Positions 25,704 through 35,449 of a DNA stretch of 64,000 nucleotides are shown one piece after another; positions within the stretch are counted from its first letter, which is position 1; each line of letters opens with the position of its first letter. The notes under the pieces were generated by a model that did no database searches, was not told where the DNA came from, and saw nothing but the letters and a program-made list of their open reading frames with translations. This stretch comes from Fulvivirga ulvae. Lineage in GTDB: Bacteria > Bacteroidota > Bacteroidia > Cytophagales > Cyclobacteriaceae. Position numbers and translations under genes: made by a program. The stretch is from assembly GCF_021389975.1 (NCBI RefSeq), contig NZ_CP089981.1, positions 2,319,501-2,383,500 on the forward strand. The letters run 5' to 3'.

Positions 25704-28043
25704 CTAAGCGGCAGGTAAAACGATTTTAAAAGTTGTACCCACATTGACCTTGCTTTCAACTGATATTTCTCCTCCCAGCTTATTGATGGACTGTTTTACG
25801 ATATACATACCGAGCCCCGATCCTTCAGATTTTTCAGTGGCCCGGTAAAACATGTCAAATATTTTTTTTATCTGACTTCTGTGTATGCCTATACCGTTGT
25901 CCTTAAAAGTAATTATCAGCTCTGTTGGGGTAAAAACAGCTTTAATTTTTAAATAACTATTCCTGACCTCTGAGTTTACGTATTTGTAGGCATTTGAAAT
26001 GATGTTGCTAAAAATGATTTTTAACCTGAGCGGATCACTTGTAAATGATTTACTGTCTCCTTCAATGATTAAGGTGGTTTTTACCTGCTTAAAGCTTTCG
26101 AGATATTCCAGATCAGTGATGCAATTTTCAATCAGCGCCTTAAGTTCAAACGGCTCCATTTTCACCTCCGTGCGGCTGGCTTTTGCATAATTAAGCATCG
26201 ATCGCACGAATTCATCAAGTTTTAATATACTCTTTTCAATCCGGCCAAGATACTCGGCCTGATGCCCCCGGTCTTCATCAATCTTCGCAATATTAACAAG
26301 ACCAAGAATGGAGGTCAGAGGTGATCTTAAATCATGGGAGGTTTTATATACTAACTGATCTAGTTCAAAATTTCTGTCAGACAGCTCGCGAAGGGCTACA
26401 TTAAGCTCTTCTTCTCTATTGGCCAGTGCCAGGTTTTGTTTCCTAAGTTCTTCATTAAGTTTGGTCAGCTTATCTTCTGCCATCTTTATTTCAGTGATAT
26501 CCCTGACGGCGCCATCAAAAATATCTTCCCCCTGTGGGCCTTTGGAATGGGAACAACTGTACAGACCCCAGAATGTATCCCCGTTTTTCTTTACCAGTTC
26601 TACTTCTTTATTTCTCACAAAACCTTGCGAACGGATGGATTCTACAATCTGTGTTCTGGCTGTTTCCTCTGCGTAGAGCACATTTGGGTTAATTCTAAGT
26701 ACCTCTTCTTCTGAGTCATAGCCGAATATTTCTATAAATGCTTCGTTGGCAAAAACTATACCTCCATGCACGGAGGTTCGGAATATACCTTCTGTAATAT
26801 TCTGGCTGATTGAGGTTAAAAGCTGTTCATTTTGCCTTGACTTTTCTTCAGCGATCTTTTGCTTGGTAATGTCCCTTACGGCCCCATCAAAATAAGTCTG
26901 GTTGTGCTCCCCTTTGATAAGGGAAGAACTCATCAATCCCCAAAACTCTGAGCCGTCCTTTCTTTTAAATTTTACTTCAACGTTGTTGATATTCTTTTTA
27001 CTTAATAACATTTCATGGATTTCTTTTCGTTTGTCCATGGATGCATAAAGCTTTGACGAATGGATTTTATTCAAGGCGTTGAGAGTGTCAAAACCAAACA
27101 TTTTCAAAAATGCCTGATTAACATATTTGAAATTACCCGTAGGCACACTCCTATAGATACCTTCATTTATGTTTTGATTAATGCCCTCCAGTAGCTGACT
27201 CGTTTCCCGTGCTTTGTCTTCGGCGAGCTTTTGTTTGGTTATATCTCTGAAATTGGAAATAATCCCACTCACCTCGGGCTTGTCGAGCAGGTTGGTGAGG
27301 GTAGCATCCGACCAAAGGTAGTGACCGTCTGCATGTCTTAATCTAAATCGGTAATTCAGACTTTGACCCGGTTGTGACAGTATGCTTTTAAATGCATCCT
27401 GCGAAATAAGTATATCATCGGGGTGGATAAAATCCGTACCCTTCCTGTTGCAGACATCATTTTCTGAATAACCAGCAATATTTTGTACAGAAGGGCTTGC
27501 ATAGATGATGTAACCCTCCGAATTGTAGAGTACTATTCCTTCGTAGGCATTTTCTATTAACGCCCTGAATTTCTTCTCCCTCGATGTTAACCTTATCTCA
27601 TAGCTCTTCTTTTCCGTAATGTCGTTAGAGGCATATAGCAGGTGAGTACATTGCCCTTCTTTATTGGTTATAGGTGTAATTGATGATGAATAGTACCTTG
27701 TGTCACCTTTAAATTCAAATTCCTCTATGAATATATTGGTTTCGCAGGTTTCAAGTACTTCCTCATACTTGGCTAATACATCCTGGGCCTTTGCTTTACT
27801 ATATTCATATTCCTCATACATTACGTCGGTAATACTTCTCCCCAGGAACGTCTGGGCTGTAATTTTTGGATTAAATGATTTTGCGGCTTCCAGGTATGAC
27901 GGGTTAACAGATAATATTATCAGTTCGGTGTTGTTTTTTACTTCCAGCAAGCAAAACAGGTCTGAAGTATTTTGAAAAATTAGCGAAAGGTAGCCATTTT
28001 CCGCGCCGAGCTCATCGTTATAATTGGTTTCAGAGGATTTCAT
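25704..28043 (-). CDS. Multi-PAS sensor histidine kinase
   Basis: A 779-residue cytoplasmic sensor without membrane segments. Four PAS repeats are visible, starting near residues 20, 155, 285 and 410, each of the last three ending in a PAC-like 'RDITKQKxAEdK'. A coiled linker (~525-555) leads to HisKA with phosphoacceptor His in YKTSHDLRSPLTSILG (~565) and HATPase_c with N box (NIISNAYKYV), DNGIGIH and GSGLGMYIV. No receiver domain or adjacent response regulator is present, so its partner is elsewhere. PAS 3 and 4 resemble each other closely (INEGIYRS / ITEGIFRT), suggesting internal duplication. Signal unknown. Confidence 0.9.
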   Translation of the reverse strand: MKSSETNYNDELGAENGYLSLIFQNTSDLFCLLEVKNNTELIILSVNPSYLEAAKSFNPKITAQTFLGRSITDVMYEEYEYSKAKAQDVLAKYEEVLETCETNIFIEEFEFKGDTRYYSSSITPITNKEGQCTHLLYASNDITEKKSYEIRLTSREKKFRALIENAYEGIVLYNSEGYIIYASPSVQNIAGYSENDVCNRKGTDFIHPDDILISQDAFKSILSQPGQSLNYRFRLRHADGHYLWSDATLTNLLDKPEVSGIISNFRDITKQKLAEDKARETSQLLEGINQNINEGIYRSVPTGNFKYVNQAFLKMFGFDTLNALNKIHSSKLYASMDKRKEIHEMLLSKKNINNVEVKFKRKDGSEFWGLMSSSLIKGEHNQTYFDGAVRDITKQKIAEEKSRQNEQLLTSISQNITEGIFRTSVHGGIVFANEAFIEIFGYDSEEEVLRINPNVLYAEETARTQIVESIRSQGFVRNKEVELVKKNGDTFWGLYSCSHSKGPQGEDIFDGAVRDITEIKMAEDKLTKLNEELRKQNLALANREEELNVALRELSDRNFELDQLVYKTSHDLRSPLTSILGLVNIAKIDEDRGHQAEYLGRIEKSILKLDEFVRSMLNYAKASRTEVKMEPFELKALIENCITDLEYLESFKQVKTTLIIEGDSKSFTSDPLRLKIIFSNIISNAYKYVNSEVRNSYLKIKAVFTPTELIITFKDNGIGIHRSQIKKIFDMFYRATEKSEGSGLGMYIVKQSINKLGGEISVESKVNVGTTFKIVLPAA

Positions 28044-28129
28044 TTAGCACAATTACCAACACATAAATTACCCAAATTAACTTAATCAATATACAAGTAA
28101 AATTATGAAAATTAAAGATTGTCAATGCT

Positions 28130-29236
28130 TTAAATGGAGAGGCCAAGGCCAAACTCCACCATGTCTGCAGTACGACTATGTGCTTTGAGTGTAATCTGGG
28201 GGAAAAAGTGAGGCGTTACCATATATTTGAAGCCGTAACGTTGATACCAGGTTGACTCATAATAGTCCTGAGGTTTAAAAACATAAAACCCTCCCTGGAG
28301 TATGACCCTCATTTTTCCCAATAATAACTCAGACCCTACCGTGAGCGCCACTTGCCTGCCATCATCCTCCAATGAGCTTTCAGTCACCCCTTTTTGCTCA
28401 TTATAAACTGCCCATGCTTTTTTTACTGATTCTCCCGAGTAAGTAAATCCATCCACTCCTAAAAGTATGGTATTATAGCGGGATACCTGGCGGCTCGTGT
28501 AAAGGCTTACGCTGTAAGCTTTATGTTTTGTATCTTCCCTTAGTACTTCCCTCCATGCAGTGCCACCAAAAATGTTGACATGCCAGCGCTTATCGAAAGT
28601 CTTTACCGTATCTTTTTCAAAGTTTATTTTCAGCGGATTAGGTACATAGCGCAGGCCGATTCCGGCTATAGGAAAGTTCATACCATTATTAGGCATGTTT
28701 AACTTGCCGTTCGAATAGTGCCTGAAAGCCAGATTGATATTGAAGTAATACTGATCAGTTAGCTTTATTTCATGATGGATAGTGCCTCTGAGGACGTAAC
28801 TGATTTTGCTGCTAATAGCTTTGTTGTCGGGGTTTTCTGTAGCCTCAAATGTCCTGGTAGAGTATACGAAGCCTGTGCCGATATTAAACCTCCATTGACT
28901 TTTGCGGTTATTGTTGGGCGTCACGTCCAGGTAGCTTGTAAGTGAATAAACACTGCCCAGCTCCCGGGGTAGTCCATAGTTAAAATATGAAGCCGCAAAA
29001 CCAATGTGAGGATAGTTAAATAACCTTTCCCACCTGTGGCTTCCATTAGTAATTTTAGCGGCATATAGCTCGAGGCCGTGCAGGTTAGACATCTGCAACT
29101 TAGGCATATCCTCTTTATACCGCAATACACCTCCATAATAGGGGTTGGCACCAAAAGACCATGAGGGCTTTTGCTGGGCAAAAAGACCCTGACTAAAAAA
29201 TAAACCAGCTAAAAAAAATGTAAAAAAATATGGCAT
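28130..29236 (-). CDS. PagL-like lipid A 3-O-deacylase (acyloxyacyl hydrolase family)
   Basis: A 368-residue outer-membrane protein with signal peptide (1-20, GLFAQ). The segment AFRHYSNGKLNMPNNGMN has the His-x-Ser pair (His173, Ser175) and Pro-Asn-x-Gly context of the PagL family, which removes a 3-O-acyl chain from lipid A. Strands before and after are barrel-like and end in an aromatic-rich C-terminus (VEFGLGLSI). The protein is about twice as long as Pseudomonas PagL, as in other Bacteroidota members. ATG 29236 is used rather than an overlapping TTG at 29248. It follows the aminotransferase gene by eight bases. Confidence 0.78.
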   Translation of the reverse strand: MPYFFTFFLAGLFFSQGLFAQQKPSWSFGANPYYGGVLRYKEDMPKLQMSNLHGLELYAAKITNGSHRWERLFNYPHIGFAASYFNYGLPRELGSVYSLTSYLDVTPNNNRKSQWRFNIGTGFVYSTRTFEATENPDNKAISSKISYVLRGTIHHEIKLTDQYYFNINLAFRHYSNGKLNMPNNGMNFPIAGIGLRYVPNPLKINFEKDTVKTFDKRWHVNIFGGTAWREVLREDTKHKAYSVSLYTSRQVSRYNTILLGVDGFTYSGESVKKAWAVYNEQKGVTESSLEDDGRQVALTVGSELLLGKMRVILQGGFYVFKPQDYYESTWYQRYGFKYMVTPHFFPQITLKAHSRTADMVEFGLGLSI

Positions 29237-29244
29237 ATGATTAA

Positions 29245-30411
29245 TCAAAATATTTGACGCAAGGCAGCAGTCAGATCGTCTACTTCTTGCTCGGTGTTAT
29301 AATAATGTACTGACGCTCTGACTACTTCTTCTAAATTTCTATCTTCCATATCCAGCAAAGTGCTGCTTTTATGAGAAACTACGGTATTAAAACCTTTAGC
29401 ATTCAGAGCTTCCTTTAACTGCGAGGCTTTGACAGAGGTGGTGAATGTTACTATCCCCGATTGCACGGCACCTATATCGGTAACTTTTACATCTTCTATT
29501 TTTTCCAATTCGCTGCGAAGATACTGCGAAAGCTGGACTACACGCTGCCATATATTGTCCATTCCAAAGCTATTTGCTTCTTTCAATGCCTGTGTAAGCC
29601 CAATTTTAGCAGCGAGACCTGATTCCCATGTTTCGAATATTTTAGCGTCTGTTCGCGCTTCATAAGCATCAGGTTTTACCCAGTTTGCAGAGTGCAAGTC
29701 AAGGTTAAAGGGGTTTAGAGAAGTTAAAACGTTTTTATTTACATACAAAAATCCTGTGCCACGAGGCCCTCTCAGGTATTTGCGCCCTGTGGCAGATAAA
29801 AAATGACACCCTATTTTATTAACATCAATAGGATACTGGCCAATAGACTGGCACGCATCCAGCAGGTATAAAATATTATGCTTTTTAGCAAGCTTCCCAA
29901 TTTTCTCAGCGGGATTTACCAGTCCGCCGTTGGTCGGAATATGTGTTACAGAGATTAGCTTTACACTTTCGTCAATGCTTTCTTCGAGCTTTTGCAGGTC
30001 AATTTCCCCTACACTGTTGGAAGGGATGACCTTTATGTTGATCCCTTTATCTTTTTTCAGGTATAAGTATGAAATGAAATTGCTGGCATATTCTGCTTTT
30101 GTGGTGAGTATGGTATCTCCTTTTTTAAATGGGATGGAAAAAAAGGCCCTTTGCCACGCCACTGTGGCGCTTTCAGTAAAAGCTATCTCCTCAGGCGATG
30201 CATTAATAAGTTTGGCAGCTTCGAGGTAAAATTCTTCAAGCTGGGCTTTATGTTTTGCAGCTGTTTCGTATCCACCAAACCGGGCTTCGTTTTTCAGGTA
30301 GTCAATTTGAGCATCAAGTACCTGCTGGCTGACCAAAGAAGCACCTGCACTGTTAAAATGTACTACATGTGTAACACCAGGAGTATTTTGACGAATGGTC
30401 TGAATATCCAT
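29245..30411 (-). CDS. Class V PLP-dependent aminotransferase
   Basis: A 388-residue enzyme of the cysteine desulfurase/isopenicillin-epimerase-like branch. Schiff-base Lys211 is in SATGRKYLRGPRGTG, and Asp185 in LLDACQSIGQYP contacts the PLP ring nitrogen; the conserved His of the THIPTNGG turn is at ~157. There is no cysteine-bearing C-terminal loop like that of IscS/SufS, so a desulfurase role is less likely than transamination or lyase activity. It sits in a run with a lipoprotein, a Y_Y_Y protein and a PagL-like protein; no metabolic link between them is evident. Confidence 0.85.
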   Translation of the reverse strand: MDIQTIRQNTPGVTHVVHFNSAGASLVSQQVLDAQIDYLKNEARFGGYETAAKHKAQLEEFYLEAAKLINASPEEIAFTESATVAWQRAFFSIPFKKGDTILTTKAEYASNFISYLYLKKDKGINIKVIPSNSVGEIDLQKLEESIDESVKLISVTHIPTNGGLVNPAEKIGKLAKKHNILYLLDACQSIGQYPIDVNKIGCHFLSATGRKYLRGPRGTGFLYVNKNVLTSLNPFNLDLHSANWVKPDAYEARTDAKIFETWESGLAAKIGLTQALKEANSFGMDNIWQRVVQLSQYLRSELEKIEDVKVTDIGAVQSGIVTFTTSVKASQLKEALNAKGFNTVVSHKSSTLLDMEDRNLEEVVRASVHYYNTEQEVDDLTAALRQIF

Positions 30412-30454
30412 TTTTTAGAAGGAGTTTAACGGTTTAACTAAATTTTCTGCCGAA

Positions 30455-31234
30455 CTAAAGGGCAGGTTTGTCAAAAGAGCTAAAGACTTTGTCGGGCAGA
30501 TCCCGGAATACACTCACCTTATGTGGCCCTTTGCCATCGGACCGGTCGGAGGATAACATCACTCCATCATATTCGCTATAGTTATCCCAAGGCCATATGG
30601 CAGAAGGTATCTCCTGGCCCGCGTCTTTAAAATAAGCCCATTGTTTAACCAAATGATCAGCTTTATCAACGTAAATCTCATATTTATTTTCCGGAGTAGA
30701 ACCTACGTTTTCAAAAGTTAAGGTTAACACATCGGCTCTGATACCAGTGGCGGTAGTATCCTCCCGACTGTACTTTAATGTGACACCGCTATCTTTTAAT
30801 TTGAAAGGCATCACCAACCAGTATGAGTCGTTGATCCAGATATCTTTTGCCCTTTTTAAGTAAATCCTGAGGGAGTCGGGATCAGTGATTTCACCGGTAT
30901 CTTTAAATACCCTGCCCTCCAGTGTGTTAATATTTACCAGATAAGTGGTTTGTTTCGATGGCACGTCAATTCTGACTCTGTTGGAATGTTTGTCCCAAAC
31001 AAGGTCCCTTGCACCAAAGAAATTCCAGGCAATATAGCGAAGGTTGTCGTAGTTCTTTCTGCCTCCCATAGCTACCATTATACTGTCCGCTATGGCGATG
31101 GCTCTTTGATCAGAACCGGCTTCATTAAAACCTTCGGCAGCGGGGTTTGGGTTGGTTTGTTGGTCAGCCTTCTTTTCAGGAGAATTGCACCCATACACTA
31201 CAGCCAGCATGACAAGAATTATAAACTTTTTCAT
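30455..31234 (-). CDS. Lipoprotein, possibly LolA/LolB-like fold
   Basis: A 259-residue lipoprotein (lipobox VVYGC, Cys16). After a low-complexity linker rich in Asn, Pro and Gln, residues ~45-255 contain 'AIADSIMVAMGGRKNYDNLRYI...' followed by paired beta strands, resembling outer-membrane lipoprotein-sorting (LolA/LolB) folds seen in many uncharacterised Bacteroidota lipoproteins. No catalytic motif is seen. Its start overlaps the Y_Y_Y gene's stop by four bases (ATGA), so the two are translationally coupled. Confidence 0.65.
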   Translation of the reverse strand: MKKFIILVMLAVVYGCNSPEKKADQQTNPNPAAEGFNEAGSDQRAIAIADSIMVAMGGRKNYDNLRYIAWNFFGARDLVWDKHSNRVRIDVPSKQTTYLVNINTLEGRVFKDTGEITDPDSLRIYLKRAKDIWINDSYWLVMPFKLKDSGVTLKYSREDTTATGIRADVLTLTFENVGSTPENKYEIYVDKADHLVKQWAYFKDAGQEIPSAIWPWDNYSEYDGVMLSSDRSDGKGPHKVSVFRDLPDKVFSSFDKPAL

Positions 31235-33927
31235 TTGGTTTTGGGATTCACTTGTTTATTTCTGATTTTAATTAGGTCAGAGACCTTCACTTCGTTTCCT
31301 TTAAAAATGTATTTGCGCAAAACACCTTCAAAAGGCAGGATTATTAGTGCAATTAATACCTGCATGATAAAATCCAGCACGGGGGAGCTTGAGGAACCAA
31401 ATTCATTTTCGGCAACTGTCTGGATAAACTCAATAATGATGATCAATGTGAGTACGGCTAGTAACCGGCTCACCAGGTGATATTTGGTATCAAGCTTTTT
31501 AAGTCTTACCGAAATAAATAAGAGAAGTGCCAGTGTTAAAAACTCAAGCGCATAAAACCAGGCTCTTTTCCAGTAGGGAGGTATAACCTTGAAGGCTACC
31601 GGAGCAGCTTCATTGATGTTGCCTAAAGTATTTCGTGATTTAACTTTCAGTATATATTCTCCTTCCGGCAGATACGGGAAGTTGATTTCATTGTAGTTGG
31701 AAGACCATTCGGACCATTGATCATTCAGGCCTTCCAGCTTATATGAATATTGAATATCCAATACTCCTGAATATTCCGGTTGGACAAATTCAAAAATGAG
31801 GTTACCGTTTTGCTGATCAAACACCAGTTTTGGTGCAGGCGATAATATTTCAGAGGTTGTCCGGATATCTTTTAAATAAATTTCATATCCATTTGATATA
31901 GTACTCAGCGCAGGATTGGAAAGCTTGTAAAGGTCATTGTTGTCTGTGATTACCCAGTAATCTTCACCACGGTCGTCAGTAGCAATATAATTTATGTTTT
32001 TAAACAGGCTTAGAAGGTTTAATTTATCCGAAATTTCTTCAGGAACAAGCGTTGACCACCGCTGACCTGCGTGTATCCAGACTTTCCCGTCCGCTCCGGC
32101 AAGGTATCGGTCCATATTGGCAGTGCTTCTTATTTTTTTTAAAGATTTATCACCATCACGGGTGGTATAGACGCCAGACTCATTAATAAACAGGATACTG
32201 TCGCCGGAGGCAGCACCATAAGTTTCATAGAAATATGGGTTTTCGATGTGGTATTCGTCCATCTCGGTGATTTGACTTCCCTTAAGCTTTATCCAATAAA
32301 GGTCGTTGGTACTACAAAACCAGATGCGGTTATGTTTGTCTTCAAATATATGCTGCACGTAATCTTTATAATCACCAAAAATTTCCAGCTCGGGATACCC
32401 TTCAGCTTTGTAATTAAAAACTTTTAGCTCATCAGTATAGGTACTGGCAAAGATCTTGCCCTGGCTTGGAGAGACATAAAAATAGCGTATAGGAAGGCGG
32501 GAAATGGGAATAGCTTTTCCTCCGGTGATTTCAAACAAGCCGTCGAGCCCGCCACAAAATAAACGCTTGCCGGAAGAGAAAAACTGGAATACCTTAGATT
32601 CTATACCTTCAATTTTTTTATATCTGTACTTAATGGATTGCAGTTCCTGTTCAATACGTGTTTTATAAACCGGGGTCTTTTCATTTTCTGACTTGCCGGA
32701 AGGCCTGATATCCGGATCATTCTTTTCCTTACCTCTTTTTAAGAAGCTGAATATACCCCTGCCTTTACCTTCGGAATCCTCTTCAACTTCTGTTGCTTTT
32801 ACCTCTTCCTCAGGCGATTCGGGCACTCTTACATAATGGATGGTTTCATTGTAGTTCCTTACTTCATCAAGGTAGTAAACGCCCAGGCTGGTGCCTACAT
32901 AGAGTTTGCCACGGTGATTTCTGGTTGATAGCATCTTACCTTGCAGGCCAGGGTACCGATTAAAATTTTTAAAAGGAAATGTGGGTGAAATCCGGGTCAG
33001 GCCAACGGCATGGGCCGCCCATATGCCCAGGTTTCGGTCAATGGCCAGTGCAAATATTTCATTGTCAGGGAGCCCGGTCTGGTAGTTTATGATTTCTTTG
33101 ATCTCACCTTTTACAGGATCAATGAATACAACCCCACCTTTTAACGTCGAAATTGCAGCGAGTGAATCACTAAACCAGATACCTTTCTGAATACCACTCT
33201 CAGCCAGGTATCCCTGATCGTTAGATATTTTTACAGGCTGGAGTCTCCTTTGTCTATATAAGTACAATTTATGATCTACGGTACTGATGAGATAATTTTT
33301 ACCCTCTGGACCTACGCAAATAAACCCAGGCTCAAGATCTTTTAGGGCTTTGTTGGGGGGACTTATAAGTTTTGTGCCCTCTATGAGTTGCATGCCACTA
33401 TTGGTGGTTGTAACGTAAATCTGGCTCTCAAAGGAGAGTAGATTGACAATTTTGCCACTATATCTTGGAGATATTTTTAGTGAAGTACCTGTTTCAATAT
33501 TATATATAAAAATGTGGCTTTCGTTGATAGCGTACAAGGTATCTCCCTGAATAAGAACACTAAATATGTCTTTAGCTTCTGGCATTTTGTCTGAAAGAGA
33601 TACGTAGGACAAGTTAAAGTTTGCATCACGACTCAACCTTCCAAAGCCGCTTCGCCCTCCGGCATAGATAACATTGCTTTTACTAACCGTGAGGCTGAAT
33701 ATGGCTGAGGGAGTCTTTGAAAAATCCCAGTTTCTGCCATCAAAAGTTAGTATACCTGCCCTATTGGCAATGCATATAATACCCCGATGATCCTGAAGAA
33801 TATCAAAATTGACATTATCAACCCTGCTGCCAGTGGGCGAATAATGTGTAAGATAGAAATCCCCATCCTGAGCTTTACAAAAAATAAACAGGAATAATAA
33901 CAGTTGAACAAGAAAGAACTTTTTCAC
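31231..33927 (-). CDS. Two-component-type propeller with Y_Y_Y domain and C-terminal membrane segments, no output domain
   Basis: An 898-residue protein with signal peptide (1-20), periplasmic propeller repeats (~30-660; FDGRNWDF, 'DNEIFALAIDRNLGIWAAH', 'DKHNRIWFCS'), a Y_Y_Y domain (~685-760; SYKLEGLNDQWSEWSS, LPEGEYILKVKSRN) and three C-terminal hydrophobic segments (~770-860). This is the sensor half of hybrid two-component systems, but no kinase, HTH or LytTR domain follows; the protein ends about 25 residues after the last membrane segment. A charged low-complexity loop interrupts the propeller near 375-420. GTG 33927 is chosen because a minus-strand AGAGG stands seven to eight bases upstream and the signal peptide starts MKKFF there; a GTG at 33933 is the alternative. 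It may signal through a separate partner. Confidence 0.8.
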   Translation of the reverse strand: MKKFFLVQLLLFLFIFCKAQDGDFYLTHYSPTGSRVDNVNFDILQDHRGIICIANRAGILTFDGRNWDFSKTPSAIFSLTVSKSNVIYAGGRSGFGRLSRDANFNLSYVSLSDKMPEAKDIFSVLIQGDTLYAINESHIFIYNIETGTSLKISPRYSGKIVNLLSFESQIYVTTTNSGMQLIEGTKLISPPNKALKDLEPGFICVGPEGKNYLISTVDHKLYLYRQRRLQPVKISNDQGYLAESGIQKGIWFSDSLAAISTLKGGVVFIDPVKGEIKEIINYQTGLPDNEIFALAIDRNLGIWAAHAVGLTRISPTFPFKNFNRYPGLQGKMLSTRNHRGKLYVGTSLGVYYLDEVRNYNETIHYVRVPESPEEEVKATEVEEDSEGKGRGIFSFLKRGKEKNDPDIRPSGKSENEKTPVYKTRIEQELQSIKYRYKKIEGIESKVFQFFSSGKRLFCGGLDGLFEITGGKAIPISRLPIRYFYVSPSQGKIFASTYTDELKVFNYKAEGYPELEIFGDYKDYVQHIFEDKHNRIWFCSTNDLYWIKLKGSQITEMDEYHIENPYFYETYGAASGDSILFINESGVYTTRDGDKSLKKIRSTANMDRYLAGADGKVWIHAGQRWSTLVPEEISDKLNLLSLFKNINYIATDDRGEDYWVITDNNDLYKLSNPALSTISNGYEIYLKDIRTTSEILSPAPKLVFDQQNGNLIFEFVQPEYSGVLDIQYSYKLEGLNDQWSEWSSNYNEINFPYLPEGEYILKVKSRNTLGNINEAAPVAFKVIPPYWKRAWFYALEFLTLALLLFISVRLKKLDTKYHLVSRLLAVLTLIIIIEFIQTVAENEFGSSSSPVLDFIMQVLIALIILPFEGVLRKYIFKGNEVKVSDLIKIRNKQVNPKTK

Positions 33928-33983
33928 GGCCACACCTCTAGTTTACCCCTAAAATACTGAAAGAATACGGATTAATTCAAATA

Positions 33984-34009
33984 AAAACCCCGAAGACACT
34001 CTCCGGGGC
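33984..34009 (-). terminator. Intrinsic terminator after gdhA
   Basis: On the minus strand CCCCGGAGA pairs with TCTTCGGGG (one G-T wobble) around a 3-base loop, followed by TTTTT. It lies 29 bases after the gdhA stop codon. Confidence 0.8.
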
Positions 34010-34037
34010 AAAAGAAATATTACTTTCTTTGTGATTC

Positions 34038-35384
34038 TTATATTATACCCTGTGCTATCATAGCATCAGCTACTTTGATGAAACCGGCAATGTTGGCTCC
34101 CACCATATAGTTACCTTCAAATCCATAATGCCTTGCTGCAATAAGCGCACTATCATGGATCTCCTTCATTATCTTTTGAAGCCTCTGGTCTACTTCCTCC
34201 GCTGACCAGTAAGAACCAAGATAATTTTGCATCATTTCAATCCCTGATGTTGCCACACCTCCGGCATTCGAAGCCTTGCCGGGAGAGTATAAAATTCCGT
34301 TGTCGATAGCAATATTTATGGCCTCAATGGTCAGCGGCATATTGGCCCCTTCTCCTATTAGCCGGATGCCGTTTTTAACCATGTTCTCCGCATCCTTGCC
34401 ATTCACCTCGTTTTGGGTGGCGCAAGGAAAGGCGCAGTCCGCCTTAATATCCCATAGTGGATTGTAATCTGCGTTGGTGTCTTCAGTATATTTGGCAGAT
34501 TTATACTTGTCAGCGTACTCTTGAATACGACCTCTTCTATTGTTTTTCAGGTCTTTAATAAACTCCAGCTTTTCAGAGGTTATGCCGGCTTCATCATAAA
34601 TAAAGCCCGAGGAATCTGATGCAGTTACAGGCTTTCCTCCCATATGGAGTATTTTTTCTATCGCATGCTGAGCCACATTACCAGAACCTGATACAATGCA
34701 GGTTTTACCTTTAATGCTCTCACTCAGGCGGTTTAACATATTCTCTGCAAAATATATCAGCCCATACCCTGTTGCCTCAGTTCGCATTAAACTGCCACCC
34801 CAGCCAATACCCTTTCCCGTAAGTACTCCGGTAAATTCATTGCTCAGCTTTTTATAAGTGCCAAACATATAACCAACTTCTCTTCCTCCTACGCCAATAT
34901 CTCCTGCAGGTACATCAGTTCTATGTCCTACATGTTTGGTAAGCTCCGTGAAAAAGCTTTGGCAAAATCTCATTACTTCATTTTCTGACTTGCCTTTAGG
35001 GTCAAAGTCGGAGCCGCCTTTGCCGCCACCCATGGGGAGACCGGTCAGGGCATTTTTAAATACCTGCTCGAAAGCAAGAAATTTAAGTATGCCGGGGTAA
35101 ACCGAAGGGTGAAACCTTAATCCTCCCTTGTAAGGACCAATGGCGCTGTTCATTTGTACCCTGTATCCTTTGTTTACCTGAACCTCACCCTTGTCATCCA
35201 TCCAGGTTACCCTGAATGATATCATCCTTTCAGGTTCAAGCATTCTTTCCAGGATCTTATACTTCCTGTATTTTGGATTTTTATCCAGAACAGGCTTTAC
35301 TGAATCGATTATTTCTTCAGCAGCCTGATGAAATTCCGGCTCTCCGGGGTTTCGCTCTTTTACAATATTGAGTAAATCTGACAT
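34038..35384 (-). CDS. gdhA: NADP-type glutamate dehydrogenase
   Basis: Converts 2-oxoglutarate and ammonium to glutamate, a main ammonium-assimilation step. The 448-residue length is that of the hexameric small-subunit class. Catalytic motifs are intact: Lys122 in PMGGGKGGSDFDPKG and Asp162 in DVPAGDIGVGGREVG. The nucleotide fold reads CIVSGSGNVAQHA; coenzyme preference for NADPH is inferred from overall similarity to the E. coli type. An upstream minus-strand TTTG followed 18 bases later by TATCTTTA (about 35409-35438) is a near-consensus promoter. Monocistronic, with its own terminator. Confidence 0.93.
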   Translation of the reverse strand: MSDLLNIVKERNPGEPEFHQAAEEIIDSVKPVLDKNPKYRKYKILERMLEPERMISFRVTWMDDKGEVQVNKGYRVQMNSAIGPYKGGLRFHPSVYPGILKFLAFEQVFKNALTGLPMGGGKGGSDFDPKGKSENEVMRFCQSFFTELTKHVGHRTDVPAGDIGVGGREVGYMFGTYKKLSNEFTGVLTGKGIGWGGSLMRTEATGYGLIYFAENMLNRLSESIKGKTCIVSGSGNVAQHAIEKILHMGGKPVTASDSSGFIYDEAGITSEKLEFIKDLKNNRRGRIQEYADKYKSAKYTEDTNADYNPLWDIKADCAFPCATQNEVNGKDAENMVKNGIRLIGEGANMPLTIEAINIAIDNGILYSPGKASNAGGVATSGIEMMQNYLGSYWSAEEVDQRLQKIMKEIHDSALIAARHYGFEGNYMVGANIAGFIKVADAMIAQGII

Positions 35385-35449
35385 GGGTTAAGTTTAATTT
35401 TTATTTATTAAAGATAGTATAAGTATATTTAATGCAAACGTTTTCTAGA

